Shown: piece after piece, positions 9,309 through 18,100 of the stretch
Layout: every line of letters starts with the position of its first letter
Position numbering within the stretch: position 1 is the stretch's first letter
DNA from: an uncultured Lachnospiraceae bacterium
GTDB lineage: Bacteria; Bacillota; Clostridia; Lachnospirales; Lachnospiraceae
DNA: 59,061 nt
Assembly: GCA_944376125.1 (NCBI GenBank)
Contig: CALWBQ010000053.1
Location: forward strand, 1 to 59,061
Reading direction: 5' to 3'
Program-made: the position numbers and the translations under genes
The notes under the pieces: generated by a model
The model's database searches: none
The model's input: the letters and a program-made list of their open reading frames with translations, nothing else
What the model was told of the DNA's origin: nothing

Positions 9309-10205
9309 CTAAAAAAACGGGTTATATTCCTGGACTATTTTCTTTGGAAATTCCATCCGTACCGTCATAGTCGGGTTCACTGTCTGGCAGATGATCAAAT
9401 CTCCCGCCATGGTCATCAGCATGGCAGCGTCCTGCCCTTCCATCCCGATTTTTTCTGTCAGGAACACATACATCTGCCGGGCAGCCGCCTGATATGCCTG
9501 ATCTACCGTATCCCTGGAAGCAATAGTGATCCACTTGTCCCCCGTATCCACCATAGGCCAAGCAAGGCGCCATTTTCGGTCCACCGTCACCCTCAGAGTA
9601 GCGCGCCCCTCTACTTCCAGACCGCAGTCCTCAATCTCACCTTCCCCCATAATTCCATGGAAATCCCCCATGGACAGGAGGGCACCCTCTACAAAAACAG
9701 GCAGATACAAAGTCACACCCTTTCTGATCTGGGTACAGTCCATATTGCCGCCGTGATCCAGCGGTGTAACCGTGGAGACTCCATCCCCGGCCGGCGCAAC
9801 GCCGATAACGCCGATCATAGGGCGAACAGGGATGGAGATCCTGTCATTGTAGCAGGCAAACCCATCCCGGATAGGGACACGCTTTACGATTCGCCTGGGA
9901 AAAAATTCCTTTTCGTTTCCATTGTTCGGGCCCAGCATCACAATCCCTACCGGCCCCAGCTCAATGTCCAGAATATCGATCTTCAGCATGTCTCCCGGCC
10001 GCGCCCCTTCCACATAAACAGGACCGGTAGCCGGATTTCCTGGAAGTTTCGGGGTATTATAGTAGTCTGTTCCTTCTGGAATAAAGCGGTTGGTAAAGCA
10101 GTCATAAGTTTCAAATACTGCGATCTCTCCGGAGCGGATAGTCTCACAGGGGAGATTCTCTTTGGACAGGACATGGGTAATATGTTCTCTGGAAATTACT
10201 TTCAT
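9309..10205 (-). CDS. Acetamidase/formamidase family amidohydrolase
   Basis: This 298-residue FmdA/AmdA-fold protein would hydrolyse short amides to ammonia and a carboxylate. Family landmarks are GPVYVEGARPGDMLKIDI, VRPMIGVIGVAPAGDGVSTV, DHGGNMDCTQIRKGVTLYLPV and SMGDFHGIMGEGEI, with the acid and histidine residues of the metal-dependent active site. The length is typical of bacterial members. ATG 10205 overlaps the stop of the MATE gene (ATGA), so it is the last gene of a ybaK-MATE-amidase operon. The specific amide is unknown. Confidence 0.87.
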   Translation of the reverse strand: MKVISREHITHVLSKENLPCETIRSGEIAVFETYDCFTNRFIPEGTDYYNTPKLPGNPATGPVYVEGARPGDMLKIDILDIELGPVGIVMLGPNNGNEKEFFPRRIVKRVPIRDGFACYNDRISIPVRPMIGVIGVAPAGDGVSTVTPLDHGGNMDCTQIRKGVTLYLPVFVEGALLSMGDFHGIMGEGEIEDCGLEVEGRATLRVTVDRKWRLAWPMVDTGDKWITIASRDTVDQAYQAAARQMYVFLTEKIGMEGQDAAMLMTMAGDLIICQTVNPTMTVRMEFPKKIVQEYNPFF

Positions 10206-11584
10206 TGTATCTGTCTGTTCCTTTCTTTTTCTTTTCTAACCAGCATGGGCCAGACGGTCAGCATCATCGTGCCGAAGCATGCCAGACCGCCGATAAAATT
10301 GGAGATCGGCTCCGCCATAAAGATTCCGTCTGTTCCAAGTCCTCCGACCGCTGGAAGGATCAAAATCATAGGGATCACAATGATAACCTTCCGGAATATG
10401 GAAAAAAATACGGCCTTCTTTGCCTCTCCCAGGGCGACAAAGACTGACTGGCCGGCAAATTGAAGAGACATCATAAAAAATCCAAAATAATAGATCTGCA
10501 TGGCCGGAACACCGGCCTCAATGAGATCTGCATCCCGGTTGAAAATGCGGATAAAAAATTCCGGGAATGTATGTACTGCCGCCCAGACCGCCACTGTATA
10601 AACCACACACACAGCCGAAGTGAAAGTGATCGCCTGCCTGACCCGTCTGTACTCTCCTGCCCCGTAATTGTATCCCATAATGGGCTGGGCGCTGTTAGTC
10701 ACACCGTTGACCGGCATGCTGATCACTTCACGAATCGAATTTACAACAGTCATAACCCCCACATACAGGTCGCCGCCGTAGGTCTGCAGGCTGGAATTGT
10801 ACATAATCTGCACCAAACTGTTGGTGACTGACATGGTAAATCCAGACATTCCCAACCCAATGATGGCCCAGACTCTCTTCGCCTTCAGACGCATCTGGCT
10901 GAACTTCAGCTTCAGAATCGTCTTTGGCCCGGTAAGAAACCGGAGAATCCACGCAGCAGAAAGGCCTTGGGAAATGATGGTTGCCAGGGCTGCCCCCTGT
11001 ACTCCCATGTCAAACACAAAAATAAAGACAGGATCCAGAATGATATTGGCAACGGCTCCCAGGAGGACCGTCATCATTCCTGTTCCGCCAAATCCTTGAG
11101 AATTAATGAAGCTGTTCATCCCCAGCCCTACCATAACGAAAACGCTTCCCAGAAGATAGATCGTTACATACTGATCCGCGTAGACATAGGTGGAATCGCT
11201 GGCTCCGAATAGATACAGCATCGGGCGCTTAAAAACCAGTCCCAACACTGTCAGGGCAACACCGAAAATCAGCATCAGCGTAAAGGAATTGCCCATGATT
11301 GCTTCCGCCTCCCTGTCATTCCCTTTCCCTCTCTCAATGGAGCACAGAGGGGAACCTCCCATTCCAAAAAGATTGGCAAACGCCATCACCATAGAAGCGA
11401 TGGGAAGGCAGATGCCGATTCCCGTCAGGGACAGGGTGGCATTCTCCGGGATCATGCCAATGTAGATCCGGTCCACAATACTGTACAGGACATTGATCAG
11501 CTGCGCCAGCGTCATGGGCAGTGCCAGCTTCAGGATATTTCCTACCAGGCTGCCCTTGGAAAAATCATTTGTCTTCCCGCTCAC
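10202..11584 (-). CDS. MATE family multidrug/cation antiporter
   Basis: The protein has 460 residues with about twelve transmembrane helices in two similar halves. The N-terminal half carries LALPMTLAQLINVLYSIVDRIYIG, the usual MATE opening, and the second half QPIMGYNYGAGEYRRV. Members export drugs or metabolites in exchange for Na+ or H+. The start is GTG 11584, overlapping the ybaK stop (GTGA) with a weak ribosome site, which suggests translational coupling. The substrate is not predictable. Confidence 0.9.
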   Translation of the reverse strand: MSGKTNDFSKGSLVGNILKLALPMTLAQLINVLYSIVDRIYIGMIPENATLSLTGIGICLPIASMVMAFANLFGMGGSPLCSIERGKGNDREAEAIMGNSFTLMLIFGVALTVLGLVFKRPMLYLFGASDSTYVYADQYVTIYLLGSVFVMVGLGMNSFINSQGFGGTGMMTVLLGAVANIILDPVFIFVFDMGVQGAALATIISQGLSAAWILRFLTGPKTILKLKFSQMRLKAKRVWAIIGLGMSGFTMSVTNSLVQIMYNSSLQTYGGDLYVGVMTVVNSIREVISMPVNGVTNSAQPIMGYNYGAGEYRRVRQAITFTSAVCVVYTVAVWAAVHTFPEFFIRIFNRDADLIEAGVPAMQIYYFGFFMMSLQFAGQSVFVALGEAKKAVFFSIFRKVIIVIPMILILPAVGGLGTDGIFMAEPISNFIGGLACFGTMMLTVWPMLVRKEKERNRQIQ

Positions 11585-12078
11585 CCTCTGTCACCGTCCC
11601 CTGCCGTTTCCTGCCAGTTTTTGCAGACATCCACCCAGCCTTTGCTTCCTGAGAAGCGCTCCAGCTCCTCAATCGTCAGCTCGATAGCACTGTTGCTGCT
11701 CCCGCAGGCAGGGAACACCGTATGAAAACGCTTCAGTGATTCATCCAGATAGACCTCCACACCGGGATTGATCCCAAAGGGGCATACTCCGCCCACTCCG
11801 TGGCCGATCTTCTCCTCCACCTCGGCAGCCGGAATCATCTTTGCCTTTGTGTGAAAAGCCTGTTTGTATTTTCCATTGTCGATCTTCGCGTCGCCCGCCG
11901 CCACGATGAGAATACAGCCGCCGGGAAGATCAAAAGACATGGTCTTTGCGATCCTCTCCGGGGCGCAGCCCACCGCTTTTGCTGCCAGCTCCACAGTAGC
12001 CGACGAGACGTCAAACTCTAATATCCTATTCTCCATTCCAAACTGCTGAAAATAGGTTCTCACCTTCTCGATTGCCAT
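11581..12078 (-). CDS. ybaK: YbaK/EbsC-type aminoacyl-tRNA deacylase
   Basis: This 165-residue single-domain protein resembles the prolyl-tRNA editing domain. It has AKTMSFDLPGGCILIVAAGD, a conserved lysine region (DNGKYKQAFHTKAKMI) and GHGVGGVCPFGI. Relatives hydrolyse Cys-tRNA(Pro) or similar mischarged tRNAs. ATG 12078 has GGAGG 12 nt upstream; the frame could extend to a TTG at 12108, but the family starts near the chosen Met. First gene of the ybaK-MATE-acetamidase string. Which mischarged tRNA it clears is uncertain. Confidence 0.85.
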   Translation of the reverse strand: MAIEKVRTYFQQFGMENRILEFDVSSATVELAAKAVGCAPERIAKTMSFDLPGGCILIVAAGDAKIDNGKYKQAFHTKAKMIPAAEVEEKIGHGVGGVCPFGINPGVEVYLDESLKRFHTVFPACGSSNSAIELTIEELERFSGSKGWVDVCKNWQETAGDGDRG

Positions 12079-12133
12079 TTTTTCTTCTTTCCTCCGACTT
12101 ATTTCCAAAAAATTTCCGTCCCATTTACGAAAT

Positions 12134-12161
12134 AAAAACGGACTCCGAAGAATCCGTTTTT
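12134..12161 (-). terminator. Intrinsic terminator of the ferritin gene
   Basis: AAAAACGGA (12134-12142) pairs with TCCGTTTTT (12153-12161). Read leftwards the stem is followed by TTTTTATTT. It lies 35 nt past the ferritin stop and separates that gene from ybaK. Confidence 0.75.
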
Positions 12162-12196
12162 CATAAAACTCTCAACTCTCAATCGCCTGACGGCTT

Positions 12197-12709
12197 CTAT
12201 AAGGTTAAGGACGGCGCTGTATACACTCTGGCAGACAGCTCGCTGTTCAGCATGTAAAGGCTCTTGGGATCCCCGCCAAACAGCTCATATTTTTTAATCA
12301 GATCCTCGGCATTTTTTTCTTCTTCACCCTGCTCCTTCACAAACCAGTCCAAAAACTGAACTGTGCGGAAATCTTTCACTTCATGGGCTGCACCGTAGAT
12401 CGTATGGATCAGGCCAGTTACATACTGCTCATGCTTTAACCCCTCCGTCAGCGGAGCTTTCAGATTGTCAAGCACAGCGTCCGGTTTGGCGATGGCTTCC
12501 AGCACCACTGCCTCCCCATTATTCTGGAGATATTGGATAAAGAGCATTGCATGATCCCTTTCCTCCTGAGCCTGAATCTTGTACCAATTCCCGAAGCCAT
12601 CAAGCCCTTCCTGATAATAATAATTAGAAAAATCCAGATACAGGTAGGCCGAATAAAATTCCTTATTCACCTGCTCATTTAACAGTTGCGCTACTTTTCT
12701 GTCCAGCAT
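12197..12709 (-). CDS. ftnA: Non-heme ferritin
   Basis: The 170-residue four-helix bundle has ferroxidase residues in place: the N-terminal NKEFYSAYLYL glutamate, the QAQEERDHAM Glu/His pair and KEQGEEEKNAEDL. It oxidises Fe(II) and stores ferric iron in a 24-subunit shell, protecting an anaerobe from iron and oxygen stress. AGGAGG lies 7 nt upstream of ATG 12709. It follows the DJ-1 family gene by 24 nt, suggesting a stress pair, and ends in a clear terminator. Confidence 0.93.
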   Translation of the reverse strand: MLDRKVAQLLNEQVNKEFYSAYLYLDFSNYYYQEGLDGFGNWYKIQAQEERDHAMLFIQYLQNNGEAVVLEAIAKPDAVLDNLKAPLTEGLKHEQYVTGLIHTIYGAAHEVKDFRTVQFLDWFVKEQGEEEKNAEDLIKKYELFGGDPKSLYMLNSELSARVYTAPSLTL

Positions 12710-12733
12710 ATTATTTCCTCCTAACTGCTTTCA

Positions 12734-13288
12734 TCAGACCTGATCATACTGGATCGCCGCTTTGATCTTTGCCGCCTTTTCTTCGCCCTGCAGCAGCCGT
12801 ACCAGCTCCAGCCCCAGATCCAGCGCGTAGCCCAGACCTCTGGCCGTGGTGACATTTCCGTCAGTCACTACCCCTGTCCTGGTGTAGGATGCGCCTTTGA
12901 GCTGATCCTCAAATCCCGGATAGCAGGTAGCCTGCTTTCCCTCCAGGAGTCCCAGCTGTCCCAGCACACTGGGGGCTGCGCAGATAGCTGCCACCCGTCT
13001 TCCTGACCTGGCCGCCTCCGTCAGAGCCGCGCACAGGCCCTGGTGGGCCATCATATTGGTAGTTCCCGGCAGGCCGCCCGGAATAAACAAAACGTCTGCC
13101 TCGCTGCAGTCCACTTCCTCAAAAAGGGCATCCGTCACAATATGGATATTGTGGGAAGTCACAACCTCCCTCTGGCCTGTAACAGAAATCAGTTTCACCT
13201 CAATACCTGCCCTGACCAGCACATCGACAACCGCCAGGTTCTCTACTTCCTCAGAACCTTCGGCTAAAAAAGCAAATACCTTTGCCAT
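12734..13288 (-). CDS. DJ-1/PfpI (YajL-like) family protein
   Basis: This 184-residue protein has a flavodoxin-like fold. It has the conserved glutamate in LAEGSEEVE and a nucleophilic cysteine in the elbow AAICAAPSVLG, with GGLPGTTNM between them. Members act as glyoxalase/deglycase-like or redox-protective proteins. Start ATG 13288 has GGAGG 5 nt upstream, which itself forms part of a spurious upstream ATG at 13300. It lies just upstream of ferritin, consistent with a shared stress role (inference). Confidence 0.9.
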   Translation of the reverse strand: MAKVFAFLAEGSEEVENLAVVDVLVRAGIEVKLISVTGQREVVTSHNIHIVTDALFEEVDCSEADVLFIPGGLPGTTNMMAHQGLCAALTEAARSGRRVAAICAAPSVLGQLGLLEGKQATCYPGFEDQLKGASYTRTGVVTDGNVTTARGLGYALDLGLELVRLLQGEEKAAKIKAAIQYDQV

Positions 13289-13348
13289 AAGAACCTCCAT
13301 TCTGCTGTTTCCAGCGCTCTCATTTCCTGAACGGCAGAGCCGTCCTCA

Positions 13349-14173
13349 TCAGCCATTCCACCAGGAACCATCGCTGTTGTACACCTGCGGTTCCCCGTAT
13401 CCCCTCAGGTCTGAGCGGCCGCAGCGGCTTCTGAAATAGCCGTACAGCTCAGCCTCCGTCGCATTGATATAGGGGAATACAAACATCATGGGAAGCATGG
13501 CCACAATCCCAAAGAAGAAGGGCAGCAGGAACCCTAAAACTCCTCCCACAATGACAGCCAGAATCTCCCACCCCAAAAAGGAGAGATCCAGCACAAAGGC
13601 CGCCCATTTATTTCCGTTCATCATCTCCCGGCTCAGGGCGAAAACCTCGCGGGAATCCATGTCCGGATTTTCGGACAGGATCATAGGGATCATCCGATAC
13701 TCATAAGACTTGATAATGCCTGGTATAACCAGCAGAAGCGACCACAAAAAGGTCTTAATGTCGCGAAGGAACATGATCTTTACGACATTGCCGTATCTGC
13801 CTCCGCTGAACGCCCAGAAAACGCGGCCCATTCCGGCTGACTGCTGCTTCGCTCTGCTCTCCATGAAAAATCTCCATCCACCCACCTGCAGGGGATTGCC
13901 GATAAAGATCTGAATGACCACAGCAACCGCGATGATGATCAGCACCATGCTGACCAGCACCATCAAAATGCCCAGAATCTCGGGAAGGCTCAGTTCAAAA
14001 CTGCCGCCTATGTACCCCTCTCCGGAACCGCCTCCGGCGGCGCTGCTGCTTCCGCTGGTCCATCCTCCTGTGACCACAGTGAGAATCAGAGACACCACAA
14101 AAGCCGGCCAATAGTAGAGCCTCAGACAGCTTTTCGCCCTGCTTTTCAATTCCGATCTCGTCCAACCTGTCAT
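13349..14173 (-). CDS. DUF975 family integral membrane protein
   Basis: The protein has 274 residues with an amphipathic N terminus (WTRSELKSRAKSCLRLYYW), a Gly/Ser-rich outer loop, and about six transmembrane segments. The typical DUF975 signature (VKIMFLRDIKTFLWSLLLV, then IIKSYEYRMIPMILSENPDM and SREMMNGNKW) lies in the middle. Function is unknown in the family. Its own TTTACA/TATACT promoter lies at 14209-14237, back to back with that of the CYTH gene. The DJ-1 gene follows after 60 nt. Confidence 0.8.
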   Translation of the reverse strand: MTGWTRSELKSRAKSCLRLYYWPAFVVSLILTVVTGGWTSGSSSAAGGGSGEGYIGGSFELSLPEILGILMVLVSMVLIIIAVAVVIQIFIGNPLQVGGWRFFMESRAKQQSAGMGRVFWAFSGGRYGNVVKIMFLRDIKTFLWSLLLVIPGIIKSYEYRMIPMILSENPDMDSREVFALSREMMNGNKWAAFVLDLSFLGWEILAVIVGGVLGFLLPFFFGIVAMLPMMFVFPYINATEAELYGYFRSRCGRSDLRGYGEPQVYNSDGSWWNG

Positions 14174-14208
14174 AATATGCCTCTCTTTCCGTCATTGCTG
14201 ACGGGAGT

Positions 14209-14259
14209 AGTATACCACAAAAGTGCCCTCTTGTAAAAGGGTGGTTTCTTTTTTATAAT
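14209..14259. promoter_or_regulatory. Overlapping divergent promoters (DUF975 / CYTH)
   Basis: Plus strand: TTGTAA (14231-14236), 17 nt, TATAAT (14254-14259), driving the CYTH gene. Minus strand: TTTACA (14237-14232), 17 nt, TATACT (14214-14209), driving DUF975. The two -35 boxes occupy almost the same bases, so polymerase binding should be mutually exclusive. Confidence 0.6.
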
Positions 14260-14294
14260 GATAAGTACAATATTCAGACAGGAGACAGGTATTT

Positions 14295-14756
14295 ATGGAA
14301 ATCGAACGTAAATTTTTGGTAAAAACCCTTCCGGACCGCCTTCAGGACTATCCCTTTCGGGAGATCGAACAGGGGTATCTGAACACTGACCCGGTTGTCC
14401 GGGTCAGAAAAGACGGGGATTCCTATTATCTCACCTACAAAGGCAAAGGTCTTCTGGCCAGGGAGGAATACAACCTTCCTCTGAATCAGGCCGCCTATGA
14501 GCACCTGATCCAAAAAGCCGACGGGATCGTCCTCACCAAGCGGCGCTACCGGATCCCCTTTGTCAGCGTCCGGGAATACACCATCGAGCTGGATATTTTC
14601 TCCGGAACCTACGACGGCCTGGTTCTGGCCGAGGTAGAGTTTGAATCTGAGGAGGAAGCCAGGAATTTCGCCCCACCCCAGTGGTTTGGCCGGGATGTGA
14701 CCTTTTCCGGCGAATTCCAGAACAGCCGGCTCAGTCAGGGCAAGATTCAGATCTGA
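14295..14756 (+). CDS. CYTH-domain (triphosphate tunnel) protein
   Basis: This 153-residue single CYTH domain starts with the diagnostic ExExK motif (MEIERKFLV). Charged tunnel strands follow: VRVRKDGDSYYLTYKGKG, VLTKRRYRIP, TIELDIFSG and LVLAEVEFESEEEA. Bacterial members of this size hydrolyse inorganic triphosphate or act on other triphosphates in the cytosol; the exact activity is unknown. It has its own consensus promoter. Its last 10 bases overlap the 3' end of cbiC on the other strand, so the two genes are convergent with no room for a terminator. Confidence 0.87.
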   Translation: MEIERKFLVKTLPDRLQDYPFREIEQGYLNTDPVVRVRKDGDSYYLTYKGKGLLAREEYNLPLNQAAYEHLIQKADGIVLTKRRYRIPFVSVREYTIELDIFSGTYDGLVLAEVEFESEEEARNFAPPQWFGRDVTFSGEFQNSRLSQGKIQI

Positions 14757-15418
14757 TAGAGCAGCGCATTGCAGATGGCGGCGGCTACATTGCTCCCGCC
14801 TTTTCTGCCTCTGGCCACAATAAACGGAATGTCTTCCAGCGTCAGGATCATTTCTTTGGACGGGATTACGTTGACGAAACCGACAGGGACACCTATAACT
14901 AATGCCGGGCGAATGGCTCCCTCCCGGATCAGCTCATAGAGGCGAACCAGGGCTGTGGGGGCGTTGCCCACGGCAAAAATCACCGGCCACTGTTCTCCCT
15001 GCTGCTGATCTGCCGAAAACATCCTGGCCGCCTTGTCCATGCTGGCTGCAGCCCGGGTGATACCCTGCATTCTGGCAGCCTCCTTCACATCTTCATCCGC
15101 CATAAAGCAGAACGCCTCCCCTCCCAGGGATTTCAGCCTTTCTTTATTAATTCCTGACCAGGCCATACGGGTATCTGTCACAACGGCGGCCCCTGACCGC
15201 AGAGCCCCTATCCCGCTCTGCACAGCTCCTGGAGAAAACACCAGATTATCCGCATAATCAAAATCTGCCGTGGTGTGGATCGCCCGCTTAATTACCAGTT
15301 CATTCTCCGGATCCAGCTTTTTTCCTGCTGCCGCCAGTTCTTCCCCAATGATCTCAAAACTCCTCTTTTCAATCTCTGCAGGGAGAACCTCCTCCAGCCT
15401 AATCTTCTGTTCTTCCAT
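14747..15418 (-). CDS. cbiC: Cobalt-precorrin-8 methylmutase
   Basis: The 223-residue enzyme moves the C11 methyl to C12, giving cobyrinic acid. The conserved histidine is in [14 protein letters not shown] near residue 45, and [28 protein letters not shown] are family signatures. The start is ATG 15418 with GGAG 7 nt upstream; the frame is open further into cbiP but without homology. It overlaps cbiP by 20 nt and is the last gene of the cobalamin operon. Confidence 0.92.
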   Translation of the reverse strand: MEEQKIRLEEVLPAEIEKRSFEIIGEELAAAGKKLDPENELVIKRAIHTTADFDYADNLVFSPGAVQSGIGALRSGAAVVTDTRMAWSGINKERLKSLGGEAFCFMADEDVKEAARMQGITRAAASMDKAARMFSADQQQGEQWPVIFAVGNAPTALVRLYELIREGAIRPALVIGVPVGFVNVIPSKEMILTLEDIPFIVARGRKGGSNVAAAICNALLYQI

Positions 15419-16991
15419 TTTCTGCTCCTTTATTAAGAATCCTATAGATCTGTTCCATATCCAGATTTTTTCTGAGAATTTCTGCCAGCTTATCATACTG
15501 GCTCTCCCGGAAAGCGCGGTAGTCCATTTTTTCAGCCGGCATACCGGTTATCCCCTTTTGTTTCATCAGCGCATCTACCACGATTCTGGCAATCTCCTCG
15601 GAATCAAAAATCCCATGGACATAAGAACCATAAATATTTCCCCGGCTATAGCCATCCATTTTTACTTTCTTAGAATCTGACTGACATTCCATCAGATACA
15701 CTGTGGGACGGCAGATTTCCGGGATCCCGTCCCGGATCCTGGCTGTAGCGATGGCTCCCTCCTCCCGGTCAATCCAGGTTCTTCCCATGTGGATCTCATA
15801 TCCCTCCACGTTTTTTCCTGTCAGTTCTGAAAAGATCCCATCCATCTCCCCAAAGGCACCTGTCACCTGGGTCCGGATCTTTTCCCTCTCAAACACAGTT
15901 GCCAGCGGAAGCAGGCCCATTCCGCGGGCGCTGCCTTCATCGCTCTCCACAGCCTCCGGATCTTCCAGGCGCTCTCCCATCATCTGGTATCCCCCGCAGA
16001 TTCCCCAGATGGGGATCTGCCTTTCCGCCAGTTTCAGGACTGCAGCTTCCAGCCCGCTCTGTCTCATCCACAAAAGATCTGCCACCGTACTCTTGGTTCC
16101 CGGCAAAACCACCATATCCGGATTCCCCAGCTCCCCGGGGCTGGAGACGAATCGAATTCTGACGCCAGGGATACAGGCAAAGACCCCGAAATCCGTAAAA
16201 TTTGAAATTTTCGGGAAGCGAATCACTGCAATATCCACCTTCGCCGCCTCTAAGCTGCCGGCCCCATCCAGAAAACTGCTGAGGCTGTCCTCGTCTTCGA
16301 TCCTCACATCCATGTAGGGAATTACCCCCGCCACCGGAATCCCGCACAGCCTCTCCAGCATCTCAATTCCCGGATCCAGTATAGTCTTATCTCCGCGGAA
16401 TTTATTGAGAATCAGGCCCTGGATCCGCGCTCTCTCCTCTTCCTCCAGCAGAAGGACTGTGCCGTAGAGCTGAGCAAAAACTCCCCCCCGGTCAATATCC
16501 CCCACCAGGAGAACCGGCGCATCTGCCATCTCTGCCATGCCCATATTGACGATATCATCCTGCTTTAGATTGATCTCCGCAGGGCTCCCGGCCCCCTCTA
16601 TAACGATGATGTCATACTGGGAAGCCAGACGGTCATAGGCTTCTCTAATCTTGGGAACCAGACTTTTTTTATATGAAAAGTATTCCTTTGCCTCCATATT
16701 TCCAATGGGAACACCGCTGACAATAACTTGGGATCCCATATCGCTGGAGGGTTTCAGCAGGATGGGATTCATGTCTGCTGACGGCTCAATCCCTGCCGCT
16801 TCTGCCTGAACCGCCTGGGCCCGACCCATCTCCAGGCCATCTTTTGTGATGCAGGAATTCAGCGCCATATTCTGCGCCTTAAAAGGCGCCACCCGGAAGC
16901 CGTCCTGTCTGAAAATCCGGCACAGGCCGGCAGCCAGCAGACTTTTTCCAGCGTTGGACATGGTGCCCTGTATCATAATTGCTTTTGCCAT
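15399..16991 (-). CDS. cbiP: Cobyric acid synthase (glutamine-hydrolysing)
   Basis: This 530-residue two-domain amidotransferase amidates adenosylcobyrinic acid a,c-diamide at positions b, d, e and g. The N-terminal dethiobiotin-synthetase-like domain opens with the P-loop GTMSNAGKS and KAQNMALNS. The C-terminal class I glutaminase has the nucleophilic Cys in [12 protein letters not shown] and the His in YVHGIFD. The length is normal for the family (about 500). GGAGG lies 8 nt upstream. It follows cobD directly and precedes cbiC. Confidence 0.95.
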   Translation of the reverse strand: MAKAIMIQGTMSNAGKSLLAAGLCRIFRQDGFRVAPFKAQNMALNSCITKDGLEMGRAQAVQAEAAGIEPSADMNPILLKPSSDMGSQVIVSGVPIGNMEAKEYFSYKKSLVPKIREAYDRLASQYDIIVIEGAGSPAEINLKQDDIVNMGMAEMADAPVLLVGDIDRGGVFAQLYGTVLLLEEEERARIQGLILNKFRGDKTILDPGIEMLERLCGIPVAGVIPYMDVRIEDEDSLSSFLDGAGSLEAAKVDIAVIRFPKISNFTDFGVFACIPGVRIRFVSSPGELGNPDMVVLPGTKSTVADLLWMRQSGLEAAVLKLAERQIPIWGICGGYQMMGERLEDPEAVESDEGSARGMGLLPLATVFEREKIRTQVTGAFGEMDGIFSELTGKNVEGYEIHMGRTWIDREEGAIATARIRDGIPEICRPTVYLMECQSDSKKVKMDGYSRGNIYGSYVHGIFDSEEIARIVVDALMKQKGITGMPAEKMDYRAFRESQYDKLAEILRKNLDMEQIYRILNKGAENGRTED

Positions 16992-18080
16992 TTACAGTTC
17001 CTCCTTATGAGGCACTATTATACAGCACTGCCTGACAGCCTCCAGGAGCTTCTGATTTTCTTCCCTGGTTTTTACGCAGATTCTGTAATATCGGCCGCTG
17101 AGTCCAGAATAATTGGCGCAGGATCGGATCAGAATCCCTTTCTCCAGCAGTTTCAGATACAGCTCCCGCTCCGGCACCCTGCGGGTATCCTTAAAAAACA
17201 GATAATTGGCCTGAGAGTCCCACACAAAAAAGCCTAGGGACTCTAATCCCTGTTTTAGGAAACAGCGCTCTTCCCCTACCAGAGACCTGCTTCTGGCCAC
17301 ATAATCTTCTTCTTTCAGCGCTGCTGTCCCGGCCTCCTGGGCCACAGTTGATACTGGCCAAGGCTGGCGCACTTGCTTCACTCTCTCCAGCAAAGTTTCA
17401 TTGCGGCTGAGTCCATATCCCAGGCGGAGCCCCGCCATAGCATAAATCTTAGTAAATGCTTTTAGAATAAAGAGGCTTCTGTACCGCTCAAGGAGTGGAA
17501 CCGCAGAAACCTCTCCGCTGTTCTCCAAAAATTCACAGAAACATTCATCGACCACCAGCAAAATTCCCCTGTCCTCGCAGATCTGCACGATCCGCTCTAT
17601 CTCTTTGCAGGGGACCGTCAGTCCTGTAGGATTGTTTGGATTGCAGAGAAACGCCATCTGGAGAGTTTCCCCATTTTTCTCTAAAAAACGGCAGAACTTA
17701 TCTGTATCCAGAGCAAATCCTTCCTTCTCCTCCATGGTAAATCTCTCGATCCGACAGCCGACGCTCCGAAGTGCCTGAGCGTATTCTGAAAATGTCGGAA
17801 CAGGAACGACGGCCCTCACAGGCTTTAAAGCCAAAACCAGGCTGAAGATCAAATCTGCCGCTCCATTTCCGCAGATCACTCTGCCCTCGGGCACCTGCCA
17901 GAACTCTGCCAATGCCCTGGTGAGAGCGCGCGATTCGCTGTCCGGATAGCAGGAACAGGTTTCGGCCGCCATCCTCACCGCATTTTTTACCCCTTCAGGG
18001 ATCCCCAGCGGATTTAAACTTGCCGAATAATCCATCTCTATCCTTTGGCTGTATATGTCTCCTCCATGTTGATATTCCAT
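16992..18080 (-). CDS. cobD: Threonine-phosphate decarboxylase (CobD, aminotransferase fold)
   Basis: The 362-residue PLP enzyme of the HisC-like branch makes (R)-1-amino-2-propanol O-2-phosphate, the linker CbiB attaches. Evidence: HGGDIY at the N terminus, DYSASLNPLGIP, CGNGAADLIFSL, CNPNNPTGL, VVDECFCEF, the PLP-lysine region ILKAFTKIYAMAGLRLGYG, and a C-terminal YRICVKTREEN. The start chosen is ATG 18080 (GAGGAGG 6 nt upstream); a TTG at 18104 overlapping the cbiB stop is less likely. Histidinol-phosphate aminotransferase is the main alternative, rejected by context between cbiB and cbiP. Confidence 0.9.
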   Translation of the reverse strand: MEYQHGGDIYSQRIEMDYSASLNPLGIPEGVKNAVRMAAETCSCYPDSESRALTRALAEFWQVPEGRVICGNGAADLIFSLVLALKPVRAVVPVPTFSEYAQALRSVGCRIERFTMEEKEGFALDTDKFCRFLEKNGETLQMAFLCNPNNPTGLTVPCKEIERIVQICEDRGILLVVDECFCEFLENSGEVSAVPLLERYRSLFILKAFTKIYAMAGLRLGYGLSRNETLLERVKQVRQPWPVSTVAQEAGTAALKEEDYVARSRSLVGEERCFLKQGLESLGFFVWDSQANYLFFKDTRRVPERELYLKLLEKGILIRSCANYSGLSGRYYRICVKTREENQKLLEAVRQCCIIVPHKEEL

Positions 18081-18100
18081 AGCTGCCTCCTCATTTCTTA

